A program made the position numbers and the translations under genes. Under the pieces are notes generated by a model. That model was not told where the DNA came from, did not search any database, and saw only the letters and a program-made list of their open reading frames with translations. Below are positions 34,412-42,047 of a stretch of 64,000 nucleotides of DNA, one piece after another (position 1 is the stretch's first letter; the number at the start of each line of letters is the position of its first letter). The DNA is from JBBDJB01 sp040880125. Lineage in GTDB: Bacteria > Planctomycetota > Planctomycetia > Pirellulales > JBBDJB01. The stretch is from positions 20,737 to 84,736 of the forward strand of contig JBBDJB010000044.1 of NCBI GenBank assembly GCA_040880125.1, written 5' to 3'.

Positions 34412-36034
34412 TCACACTTGGAACACTCCCAGCCGGTAGGGCTCGTCGCTCACCTGCCGTGTGGCGACGGCCACCGCTTCGATCAGCACGCTGCGCGTCT
34501 CGGCCGGGTCGAGGATCGCGTCGACCCAGCCGCGCGCGGCGGCGTATCGCACGTCCATCTGCCGATGGTAATCGTCTCGCACCCGTTCGCGCAGTTCTTC
34601 CAGTTCGTCCGCGTCGACCTCTTGCCCTTGCCGTTTGAGGCTGGCGATCGTGATGTCCAGCAGCGTGGCGGTGGCCTGTTCGCCGCCCATTACGGCGCAG
34701 CGTGCCGATGGCCAGGCAAAGATGAAACGCGGATCGAACGCCTTGCCGCACAGCGCATAGTTGCCGGCTCCGAACGAGCCGCCCGTGATCACCGTGAGCT
34801 TCGGCACACGGCTATTGCTAATGGCGCTGACCAGCTTCGCCCCGGCCTTAATGATGCCGGCGCGTTCGCTGTCGCGCCCCACCATAAAGCCGTTCACGTC
34901 CTGTAGAAACAGAATCGGCCGCATGTCTTGGTTGCAGTTCATCACGAATCGGGCGGCTTTCTCGGCGCTATCGACGTACAGCACGCCGCCGAATTGGATC
35001 GGCCCGTCGGCGACGCGCACCTGGTGATGCTGATTGGCGACGATGCCGATCGAGTAGCCGCCCAGCCGGGCGTCGCCGCAGACGATCGTCTGACCGTACT
35101 CCGCCTTGTACTCCTGAAAGCTGCCCGCGTCGACCAGGCAATCCAATACGTCGCGGACTTCATACTCCTCGCGCGGATCGGTCGAGACGATGTCGTAGAG
35201 ATCCGTGGCAGGCCGGGCTGGCTCGACCGACTCGACGCGCGAGAAGGGCGCCGGCGGCCCTTCCGCGTCGGGCACCTGCTGGCCGCAAATCGCACCAATT
35301 CGCTCAAGGCACGCCGCATCGTCCGGTTCGCGGTAGTCGATCGTACCGCTAACTTCGGCGTGCATCGCCGCGCCGCCCAGCTCTTCGCTGCTGACCGTCT
35401 GGCCGATCGCACTTTTCACCAGCGCCGGCCCCGCCAGGTACAAACCCGAGCCCTCGGTCATCAGCAGCTTGTCGCACAGCACCGGCAAATAGCCTCCGCC
35501 GGCCACGCAGTTGCCCATGATGGCGGCGATCTGCGCGAGCCCCGCCGCCGAGATCACCGCGTTATTGCGAAAGATGCGACCGAAGTCGTCCTCGTCCGGG
35601 AAGACATCCTCCTGCAGCGGCAAAAAAACGCCGGCTGAATCGACCAGATAAACCAGCGGCAGCTGGTTGGCCATGGCGATCTTCTGCGCCCGCAGCACCT
35701 TCTTGCACGTCGCCGGGAAGAACGCACCGGCTTTCACGGTGGCGTCATTGGCGATGATCATGTGCCGCCGCCCGGCGATGTGGCCGATCGCACATACCAC
35801 TCCCGCGGCCGGCGCGCCGCCGTACTGACTGTACATTTCCCAGCCTGCCCAAAGACCGATCTCCAGCAGCGGGCTGTCCGGATCGACCAGCGCGGCGACG
35901 CGCTCCCGCGCTGTCATGCGACCCTTGGCGTGTTGCCGCTCGATGGCCGCCGAGCCGCCGCCTTGCCGGATCGATGCTTCCTGCTGGCGAAGTTCGCTTT
36001 GCAATTCGGCCATACTCGGGGTGCGCTGCGTCAT
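34412..36034 (-). CDS. Acyl-CoA carboxylase beta subunit (carboxyltransferase)
   Basis: The ATG at 36034 gives 540 residues (MTQRTPSMAELQSEL). The open frame to 36226 adds an unrelated leader. The protein resembles the methylcrotonyl-/geranyl-CoA carboxylase beta branch. RQHAKGRMTARERVAALVDPDS and ANDATVKAGAFFP define the N-terminal domain, and FLQDVNGFMVGRDSERAGIIKAGAKLV and TGGSFGAGNYALCG the C-terminal acyl-CoA pocket. It transfers carboxyl from a biotin carrier to an enoyl-CoA. The matching biotin carboxylase/carrier alpha subunit is not in the window. It is the first gene of the run carboxylase, AtuA core, AtuA C-domain, crotonase, consistent with leucine or terpenoid acid breakdown. Confidence 0.9.
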   Translation of the reverse strand: MTQRTPSMAELQSELRQQEASIRQGGGSAAIERQHAKGRMTARERVAALVDPDSPLLEIGLWAGWEMYSQYGGAPAAGVVCAIGHIAGRRHMIIANDATVKAGAFFPATCKKVLRAQKIAMANQLPLVYLVDSAGVFLPLQEDVFPDEDDFGRIFRNNAVISAAGLAQIAAIMGNCVAGGGYLPVLCDKLLMTEGSGLYLAGPALVKSAIGQTVSSEELGGAAMHAEVSGTIDYREPDDAACLERIGAICGQQVPDAEGPPAPFSRVESVEPARPATDLYDIVSTDPREEYEVRDVLDCLVDAGSFQEYKAEYGQTIVCGDARLGGYSIGIVANQHHQVRVADGPIQFGGVLYVDSAEKAARFVMNCNQDMRPILFLQDVNGFMVGRDSERAGIIKAGAKLVSAISNSRVPKLTVITGGSFGAGNYALCGKAFDPRFIFAWPSARCAVMGGEQATATLLDITIASLKRQGQEVDADELEELRERVRDDYHRQMDVRYAAARGWVDAILDPAETRSVLIEAVAVATRQVSDEPYRLGVFQV

Positions 36035-36276
36035 GGCCGATCGACAAAAAGCAGGTTCGCGTGCAAGGCATCCGGCGTGCCGCGTGTAAGATGGGCCGTT
36101 CATTATATCGGGGACATCCACAGCGGAAAGCGGACCAAGGCGATCCGCTTGACGCAACCCGAAGGTACAGTGCAGTTGACCGCCCTCAACCGGCTGCCCT
36201 ATCGTAAGAAATAGTGTGCGGGGCACGGCAGCTCCGCGCCGTGTGAGCGATCCTTATCAACAACCGTACGGCCATC

Positions 36277-37527
36277 ATGACCGCGGTGCTTTTCGAAGAC
36301 CCTGGCGTCGCTCAGCTCTATCCGGTGACGGTGGGCAAGGCGGCGTTCACCATCAATTGCGGCGGTTATCGGCTGGCCGAGCAGGCGGCCACGCTGGATG
36401 GCCCGGTGTGTGCCATCGTGCGGCCGCATCTGCGCGACGTGCTCGCCTCCGACTGGCCCGAGCTGCACCTGGGGCTGCCCAAGCAGAGCGACCGGCTGGT
36501 TCTGTTCATCAACGCCCGCGTCGTCCCCTCGGTCGCCGTTGGGCGGGAGCTGCGCCGGCTGAGCGGGGAAACGACGCCATCGATGGTCCGCGTCGACGGC
36601 CAGTTGGCGGCGGCCCTGGTGCCGCCAGAAAGCATGCGTGGTTTGGAGTTCGCCACGGTGGACGAGGTCGCCTCGCACCTGGACCGGCTGGCGCTACGCC
36701 CGATCGAAGCCGCCCTGCCGCTGCTCGAATACCCGCACGACATCGTGCGGCATCATCTTGCCACGGTGAGCGATAACCTCCAGGCACGGCTGGCCGATGG
36801 CGGGTATCGCGAACTGCGCGACGGCGTGCTGGCCGCCGACGGCGCGAAGATCGGCCAGCACGTGGTCGTCGACGCATCGCAAGGGCCGATCGTGCTGGAG
36901 GAGGGAGCTTCGATCGGGCCGTACTGCTTTCTCCGCGGGCCGGTGCACGTCGGACGCAACGCACGTGTCATTGAGCATTCCGCGCTGAAGGACGGCGTCG
37001 TGCTGGGGCACACCACCAAGATCGGCGGCGAGGTCGAAGCCTCCATCGTCGAGCCGTACTCGAACAAGCAGCACCACGGCTTTCTCGGACACAGCTATCT
37101 CGGCTCGTGGATTAACCTGGGAGCCGGCACGTGCAACAGTGATCTGAAAAACACTTACGGCCCGGTGAACATGATCTATCGCGATCAGAAAGTGCCCACG
37201 GGCATGCAGTTCCTCGGTTCGATTATCGGCGACTATGCCAAGACTGCCATCAACACCGGCATTTTCACCGGCAAGACGATCGGCGTGTGCAGCATGGTGT
37301 ACGGCTTCGTCACAACGAACGTGCCGAGCTTCGTCAACTATGCACGGCTGTTCGGCCAGGTGACGGCAACGCCGGTCGAAGTGATGGTGGCGGCGCAAGC
37401 GCGGATGTTCCAGCGGCGCGGCGTGACGCAGCGGCCCTGCGACGCGCAGCTTGTGCGCGAGATGTTCGCATTGACCGCGCATGAACGAGAATTAGGCAGC
37501 GTCCCCCCCGAACCGCTCTCGCTGTAG
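36277..37527 (+). CDS. GlmU-family sugar nucleotidyltransferase/acetyltransferase-like protein
   Basis: The 416-residue protein looks like the GlmU-like family of putative sugar-1-phosphate nucleotidyltransferases. The N-terminal part (MTAVLFEDPGVAQLYPVTVG) replaces the canonical GlmU pyrophosphorylase loop. The second half is a left-handed beta-helix of hexapeptide repeats (GPIVLEEGASIGPYCFLRG, GRNARVIEHSALKDGVVLG). It includes GAGTCNSDLKNTYGPV and IGDYAKTAINTGIFTGKTIG, typical of the acetyltransferase part. It could make or modify UDP-amino sugars for envelope polymers. It is divergent from the carboxylase gene; the 242-nt gap should hold both promoters. Confidence 0.82.
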   Translation: MTAVLFEDPGVAQLYPVTVGKAAFTINCGGYRLAEQAATLDGPVCAIVRPHLRDVLASDWPELHLGLPKQSDRLVLFINARVVPSVAVGRELRRLSGETTPSMVRVDGQLAAALVPPESMRGLEFATVDEVASHLDRLALRPIEAALPLLEYPHDIVRHHLATVSDNLQARLADGGYRELRDGVLAADGAKIGQHVVVDASQGPIVLEEGASIGPYCFLRGPVHVGRNARVIEHSALKDGVVLGHTTKIGGEVEASIVEPYSNKQHHGFLGHSYLGSWINLGAGTCNSDLKNTYGPVNMIYRDQKVPTGMQFLGSIIGDYAKTAINTGIFTGKTIGVCSMVYGFVTTNVPSFVNYARLFGQVTATPVEVMVAAQARMFQRRGVTQRPCDAQLVREMFALTAHERELGSVPPEPLSL

Positions 37528-37741
37528 GGTCCGCTGTGCGGACCAATCTTCTGCGGCCGCTTTTCGTGCACGAGTTTTCACTCAACGATGGTTTCACACA
37601 GCGAACTCAACGTCGCTCGCGAGTTCAGTGACATCTCAATTGCACTCGAAAACCGGCCGCCAGTCGGGTAGAATAGCGGTTTTTGGCCGTCCTAGTTGTG
37701 GCCGCCAAGTGGCTGCGGCGCAGACTCAATCCCACAATTGC

Positions 37742-38638
37742 ATGAAGTTCTCAGACTACTACGGATCGGGTAAGTTCGGGCTATCCTTCGAGTTATTCCC
37801 TCCCAAGACGCCCGAGGGAGAAGATTCTCTCTTTCATCACGTCGGCGAATTGGTCAAGTTCAACCCCAGTTGCATCACGTGCACCTACGGGGCGGGCGGC
37901 TCCACTCGTGACAAGACGCTCCAGATCGTCAGCCGCGTTCGCCGCGATTTTGATCTGCCGGTGGCGACCCATCTGACCTGCGTCGGCAGCACGGTCGACG
38001 AACTGCGAAATTATCTGCGGTCGGCCGCGCAGCTCGGCATCGACAACATCGTGGCCCTCCGTGGCGATCCGCCTAAGGGCCAGACCCGCTTCAAGGCGGT
38101 CGAAGGCGGCCTGGCGTACGCAAACGAGCTGGTCGCCCTGCTTCGCAGCGAGTTTCCCGACTTCGGCATCGCCGTGGCCGGTTACCCGGAAACGCATCAG
38201 GAATCGCCCAGCCCCGATGCCGACCTGGAGAATCTCAAGCGCAAGGTCGATTGCGGGGCGGATGTGGTCATTACGCAGTTGTTCTATGACAATGCTGACT
38301 TCTTCCGCTTCCGCGAGCGGTGCGAGGAGGCCGGCATTGAAGTGCCGATCGTGCCCGGTCTGCTGCCGGTGACGAACTTCGCGCAGATCAAGCGGATCAC
38401 GGCGCTATGCGGGGCGATGCTGCCGCGACCGTTCGTCGAGCGGCTGTCGGAGTGCGGCGAGGACAGCAATGGCCAATTCGAAGTGGGCGTCGAGTTCGCC
38501 ACGAAGCAGTCACAGGAACTCGTCGACGCCGGCGTGCCCGGCATTCACTATTACGTGCTCAACCGGTCGCAAGCGACCGCGCGCGTGCTGCGAGCGCTCG
38601 AGTGGCCGCAGGGGATACGCGGCGCGATTGCTTCGTAA
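37742..38638 (+). CDS. metF: Methylenetetrahydrofolate reductase
   Basis: The ATG at 37742 gives 298 residues starting MKFSDYYGSGKFGLSFELFP. The open frame to 37628 upstream is not needed for the family. The FAD-dependent enzyme reduces 5,10-methylene-THF to 5-methyl-THF for methionine synthesis. Visible signatures are SFELFPPKTPEGE with the catalytic Glu, CTYGAGGSTRDKT, HLTCVGST, NIVALRGDPP, AGYPETHQESPS and ITQLFYDN. Length is standard. It ends directly at repeat family B copy 38635 and is convergent with the PhoD-like gene. Confidence 0.95.
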   Translation: MKFSDYYGSGKFGLSFELFPPKTPEGEDSLFHHVGELVKFNPSCITCTYGAGGSTRDKTLQIVSRVRRDFDLPVATHLTCVGSTVDELRNYLRSAAQLGIDNIVALRGDPPKGQTRFKAVEGGLAYANELVALLRSEFPDFGIAVAGYPETHQESPSPDADLENLKRKVDCGADVVITQLFYDNADFFRFRERCEEAGIEVPIVPGLLPVTNFAQIKRITALCGAMLPRPFVERLSECGEDSNGQFEVGVEFATKQSQELVDAGVPGIHYYVLNRSQATARVLRALEWPQGIRGAIAS

Positions 38639-38658
38639 CTGAATTCGTGAGAATTCAG
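38635..38658. repeat. Palindromic repeat family B, copy overlapping the metF stop
   Basis: CTGAATTC-GTGA-GAATTCAG (38639-38658) is the cleanest hairpin of the family: two 8-nt arms and a 4-nt loop. GTAA before it includes the metF stop codon (38636-38638), so the stem begins immediately after translation ends. Confidence 0.8.
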
Positions 38659-38693
38659 ATGGGCACGTGTCGCTGGGACGGGAGCCGCTGGTG

Positions 38694-38715
38694 GCACAGA
38701 CATTCTTGTCTGTGC
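38694..38715. repeat. Palindromic repeat family A, copy 3
   Basis: GCACAGACA (38694-38702) and TGTCTGTGC (38707-38715) pair perfectly around TTCT, preceded by GGTG. It lies between two family B copies in the metF/phoD-like convergent gap. Confidence 0.8.
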
Positions 38716-38773
38716 GTCAAGGACTCCGCGCGAAGCACGGCTGGACAAGCCAGCCGTGGCACCCAGGTCGCCC

Positions 38774-38814
38774 AATTCGTGAGAATTCAGCTGCGAAAAG
38801 GGTTCGGCTGAACT
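38774..38814. repeat. Palindromic repeat family B, truncated two-arm copy
   Basis: AATTCGTGAGAATTCAGC (left arm) is followed by a short spacer and GGTTCGGCTGAACT, the beginning of a right arm that breaks off. It matches the layout of the complete copy at 14538. Confidence 0.65.
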
Positions 38815-38853
38815 GACACCAGCAACACGCGGCGGTCGTCGACGGCGGTAGCG

Positions 38854-40425
38854 CTATGCCTCGTTGAGCTGCGCACGACCGTCCTCCAGCACGAAGCTCG
38901 CCCGGGTGTTCAGCGGTGCGCCTGGCCGAGTGACAAACTCCACCATCTGATAGTCGGTGCGCCACTGACCCGGCGTAAGTTCGCAGCGGACATAGCCGCG
39001 CTCGGCGTTGTGGAACTTCACGAAGGGGTTCTCGTCGAGCAGGCCTTGCAGATTCCGCGGCTCCCGCGCTCCGTTGCCGCCGGAAGAGATCGAAGTGCCG
39101 ACGAATTCGGCGCCCACCACGGCAGAGTCCAAATCGTCGAAGTCGGCGATCAGTTCGTTGGCCCAGTTGCTGTGGATGTCGCCGGCCAGGACTACCGGAT
39201 TGGATACCTTCTTGTCGTGAAAGTGCTTCAGCACGCGGCGCCGGTCGGCCTCGTAGCCCGGCCACTGGTCCATGCTGTAGGCAACCTGCTCTCCGACGGT
39301 ACGATCGACGCGGGCCATCATTACCTGCTGTGCCAGGACGTTCCATTTCGACGTCGAGGAGGCCAGGCCGTCGAACAGCCACTGGCGCTGCCTTTCACCC
39401 AGCAGTGTGGCATCCGGATCGAGGGCGTCCTCGCACTGCGGCTTGTTGCCGTCGCCGCACGGCTGATCGGTGCGATACTGCCGCGTGTCGAGGACGAAGA
39501 AGTCCGCCAGCCGGCCGAAGGAAATCCGCCGATAGAGCGGCATCGCCGGCCCGTCGGGAAGCGAACTGCGCCGCAGCGGCATGTGCTCGTAGTAGGCTTG
39601 AGAAGCGCGCGCCCGTTGCGCGAGGAATTCGTCGACCGGCTTGCGCCCTTCGCTAATGTCGCCGGCCCAGTTGTTTTCAACCTCGTGATCGTCCCATGTC
39701 ACCAGCCACGGCGCCGCCGCGTGCATGGCCTGCAGGGCGGGATCGGTCTTGTACTGTGCGTGGCGATTGCGATAGTCGGCCAGCGCGTCAAGCTTCGGGC
39801 CCACGTGCCGCCGCACCTGGCGATCGCGGCCGGGGCCCTCGTAAATGTAATCGCCCAGGTGAATGACCAGATCGAGATCCTCTCGCTGCATGTGCTCATA
39901 GGCGGTGTACAGCCCGCTCTCGAAATGCTGGCAGGAAGCGAAGGCGAAGCGCATCCGCTCGGACATCGTTTCCGTCGAGGGCATCGTCCGCGTGCGGCCT
40001 TTCGGGCTGACTTCGTCTCCGGCCTTGAACTGGTACCAGTACCAGCGGTCCGGGCCGAGGCCATCGACCTCCACGTGCACCGAATGCGCCCACTGCGGCG
40101 TTGCGGTGGTGGTTCCCTGCCGCACGACTTTAGTCATCTGCTCGTCTTCGGCCACTTGCCAGGCGACCTCGACGGGCTGGTCGGGCATTCCGCCGCCCTC
40201 GAGCGGCTGGGGAGCGAGCCGAGTCCAGATCACCACTCCACTGGGTACGGGATCGCCGGATGCGACGCCGAGCTGGAAGGGATAGTCGCCGAACCGAGGA
40301 TTTTGCCGCACGGCGCCGAGAGCCCGGTCGGACCAAACGGCCGCGGCGGCCAAAGAACCGGTGGTGGCCAGAAACGACCGCCGATGCATGCGGAGGTCTT
40401 CGATAGTGTAGATGGGCAGTGCCAT
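38854..40425 (-). CDS. PhoD-like alkaline phosphatase/phosphodiesterase, Tat-exported
   Basis: ATG at 40425 gives 523 residues; ATG at 40389 (MHRRSFLATTGSLAAAA) is equally possible because both keep the twin-arginine leader. An N-terminal PhoD Ig-like domain (FQLGVASGDPVPSGVVIWTRLAP) precedes the metallophosphatase domain. FAFASCQHFESGLYTAYEHM, VIHLGDYIYEG, TWDDHEVENNWAGD and LAGDIHSNWANEL give the metal ligands. PhoD enzymes cleave phosphomono- and diesters with Ca and Fe ions in the periplasm. No Pho-box was identified in the 196-nt gap upstream. It converges on metF across a repeat-filled gap. Confidence 0.9.
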   Translation of the reverse strand: MALPIYTIEDLRMHRRSFLATTGSLAAAAVWSDRALGAVRQNPRFGDYPFQLGVASGDPVPSGVVIWTRLAPQPLEGGGMPDQPVEVAWQVAEDEQMTKVVRQGTTTATPQWAHSVHVEVDGLGPDRWYWYQFKAGDEVSPKGRTRTMPSTETMSERMRFAFASCQHFESGLYTAYEHMQREDLDLVIHLGDYIYEGPGRDRQVRRHVGPKLDALADYRNRHAQYKTDPALQAMHAAAPWLVTWDDHEVENNWAGDISEGRKPVDEFLAQRARASQAYYEHMPLRRSSLPDGPAMPLYRRISFGRLADFFVLDTRQYRTDQPCGDGNKPQCEDALDPDATLLGERQRQWLFDGLASSTSKWNVLAQQVMMARVDRTVGEQVAYSMDQWPGYEADRRRVLKHFHDKKVSNPVVLAGDIHSNWANELIADFDDLDSAVVGAEFVGTSISSGGNGAREPRNLQGLLDENPFVKFHNAERGYVRCELTPGQWRTDYQMVEFVTRPGAPLNTRASFVLEDGRAQLNEA

Positions 40426-40621
40426 GCGTGCGTCTCCTGGGGTGAGTCGTCGGGGGCAACTATAACTACTGCACGAGCGCGAGTCCACAAATACAACTCC
40501 GGTCCGCCGAACATTTCGTGGCAGAGACTACAGGGCCACCTGCTCGGCGATTAGAATGGCGCCGCCCGACGCAGAAGACACTCATCACAACCTCGCCCCG
40601 ACTAACTAAGGACCAACTCCC

Positions 40622-41431
40622 ATGCAACGACGTGATTTCCTGGCCGGTTCGACGCTTGCGACCTTCAGTCTGTTGGCCTCGCGAACCGCATCGGCCCAGC
40701 AAAGCGAGAGCCTCCAGAATCGATACTTCTTCGATCTGCGCGTGTACCACTTTCCGTCCGAGGAAAAACAGCAAGCGTACGAGGCGTTCCTCGCCGAGAC
40801 GGGTGTGGCGGCGCTGAATCGGGCCGGCGTGCAGCCGGTCGGCGTATTCAACTTGCGCGCCGACGACAATCCGCGATTGGAAGCCGGCGAAGTGGGAAAC
40901 GAGCTATACGTCTTGCTGCCGCACAAATCGAGCGAGTCGTTCCTGCAGCTTCCATTGCACCTGGCTGCCGATGCAGAATATCAGCAGGCTGGCGAGGCCA
41001 TACTTCGCGCACCCAAAAACGATCCGGCCTTTTCACGCTACGACAGCACATTGCTGCTGGCGATGAAGGGCTTTCCCGCGGTCAAGGTACCCACGCAGGC
41101 GGAGTCGCGCCTGTTCGAGCTGCGCACCTACGAGAGCCACAACGAGGAACGGGCGAAGAACAAGTTGGAGATGTTCACCGCCGGCGAATTCCCGATCTTC
41201 GAGAAGGCGGGGATGCCCGGCGTGTTCTTCGGCGGAGCGATCTGCGGCGAGAACCTGCCGCACCTGACGTACATGGTGGTTCATGAAAGCGCCGACGACG
41301 TGCGGCGGAACTGGCAGGCTTTCGGACAGGTTCCCGAGTGGCGTGAGTTGCTCTCCGAACCGTCGTACCGCGATAACGTCTCGAAGGTGGTCACCCGATT
41401 TATCCGGCCGACGGCCGCGTCGCAGATCTAA
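40622..41431 (+). CDS. NIPSNAP-family protein with Tat leader
   Basis: The 269-residue protein opens MQRRDFLAGSTLATFSLLAS, a twin-arginine signal with cleavage likely after RTASA (about residue 26). Two tandem NIPSNAP-type ferredoxin-like domains follow: YFFDLRVYHFPSEEKQQAYE and LFELRTYESHNEERAKNKLE. The second contains the usual FGGAICGENLPHLTYMVVHE. NIPSNAP proteins are small dimeric alpha/beta barrels with no agreed function in bacteria. Exported two-domain versions are frequent in planctomycetes. The gene is divergent from the phoD-like gene and 40 nt upstream of the GNAT gene. Confidence 0.85.
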   Translation: MQRRDFLAGSTLATFSLLASRTASAQQSESLQNRYFFDLRVYHFPSEEKQQAYEAFLAETGVAALNRAGVQPVGVFNLRADDNPRLEAGEVGNELYVLLPHKSSESFLQLPLHLAADAEYQQAGEAILRAPKNDPAFSRYDSTLLLAMKGFPAVKVPTQAESRLFELRTYESHNEERAKNKLEMFTAGEFPIFEKAGMPGVFFGGAICGENLPHLTYMVVHESADDVRRNWQAFGQVPEWRELLSEPSYRDNVSKVVTRFIRPTAASQI

Positions 41432-41471
41432 CCGCGGCGAACAACAGCGTCTCGAAATAGCGCGAAGCTAA

Positions 41472-41981
41472 ATGACGGCAACCATTCGCGACGAAGCGAC
41501 CGACGATTTCGTGCCCGTGGCAGAGCTTCATCAGACAGCATTCCGTCGTGATCAGGAACGTTGGCTGGTCGATACCTTGCGCGAAGAAGGCTGGGCGAAG
41601 TTGTCATTGGTCGCAGAAATCCGCCAGGACATCGTCGGCCACATCTTGTTTAGCGAAGTGGCAATCGTCGAGGAATCGCGCCGGATTGCCGCGCTATCGC
41701 TCGCACCGGTTGCCGTGGAACCACGCTGGCAGCGGCAGGGCATCGGGTCGGCGCTGATCCGCGAGGGTCTGGAGCGAGCCGCGCGCGCGGGGCACCGGAT
41801 TGTCGTCGTGCTGGGAGAGCCGGCCTACTATGGGCGGTTTGGCTTTTCCGCGGCGCTGGCGGCTCCGCTGCGGTCGAAGTACGCCGGCGAGTTTTTTCAA
41901 GCGAAGGAGCTTGTGCCGCGAGCACTGGCCGGTGTCTCCGGCGAAGTGGTGTATCCGCCGCCGTTCGACGCGCTCGGGTAG
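41472..41981 (+). CDS. GNAT family N-acetyltransferase, YhbS-like
   Basis: The 169-residue protein has the GNAT fold. IVGHILFSEVAIVEESRRIAAL forms strands 2-4. APVAVEPRWQRQGIGSALIR carries motif A with the acetyl-CoA pyrophosphate loop Q-R-Q-G-I-G. VVLGEPAYYGRFGFSAAL is the motif B region typical of YhbS-like proteins. It acetylates an unknown amine. It lies 40 nt after the NIPSNAP gene and is followed by a perfect palindrome at 41982. Confidence 0.9.
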   Translation: MTATIRDEATDDFVPVAELHQTAFRRDQERWLVDTLREEGWAKLSLVAEIRQDIVGHILFSEVAIVEESRRIAALSLAPVAVEPRWQRQGIGSALIREGLERAARAGHRIVVVLGEPAYYGRFGFSAALAAPLRSKYAGEFFQAKELVPRALAGVSGEVVYPPPFDALG

Positions 41982-41997
41982 CAGCCGCTAGCGGCTG
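41982..41997. terminator. Perfect 16-nt palindrome behind the GNAT gene
   Basis: CAGCCGCTAGCGGCTG begins with the base right after the GNAT stop codon and lies between convergent genes. It can fold as a 6-bp stem with a CTAG loop, followed by TCTGTCCTCT on the plus strand. A terminator role is suggested by place and shape only. Confidence 0.4.
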
Positions 41998-42047
41998 TCT
42001 GTCCTCTGGCCGATTAGAAGGACCGAAACGGTGGCGTTTGTTCGGTG

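Noticed and set aside
37640..37674. TTGCAC...TAGAAT as a metF promoter
   Set aside because: The spacer is 23 nt, too long for a sigma-70 promoter; only the -10-like box would be left.
39010..40554. 514-codon plus-strand frame antisense to the PhoD-like gene
   Set aside because: The PhoD metal motifs on the minus strand leave no doubt; the antisense reading has no motif.
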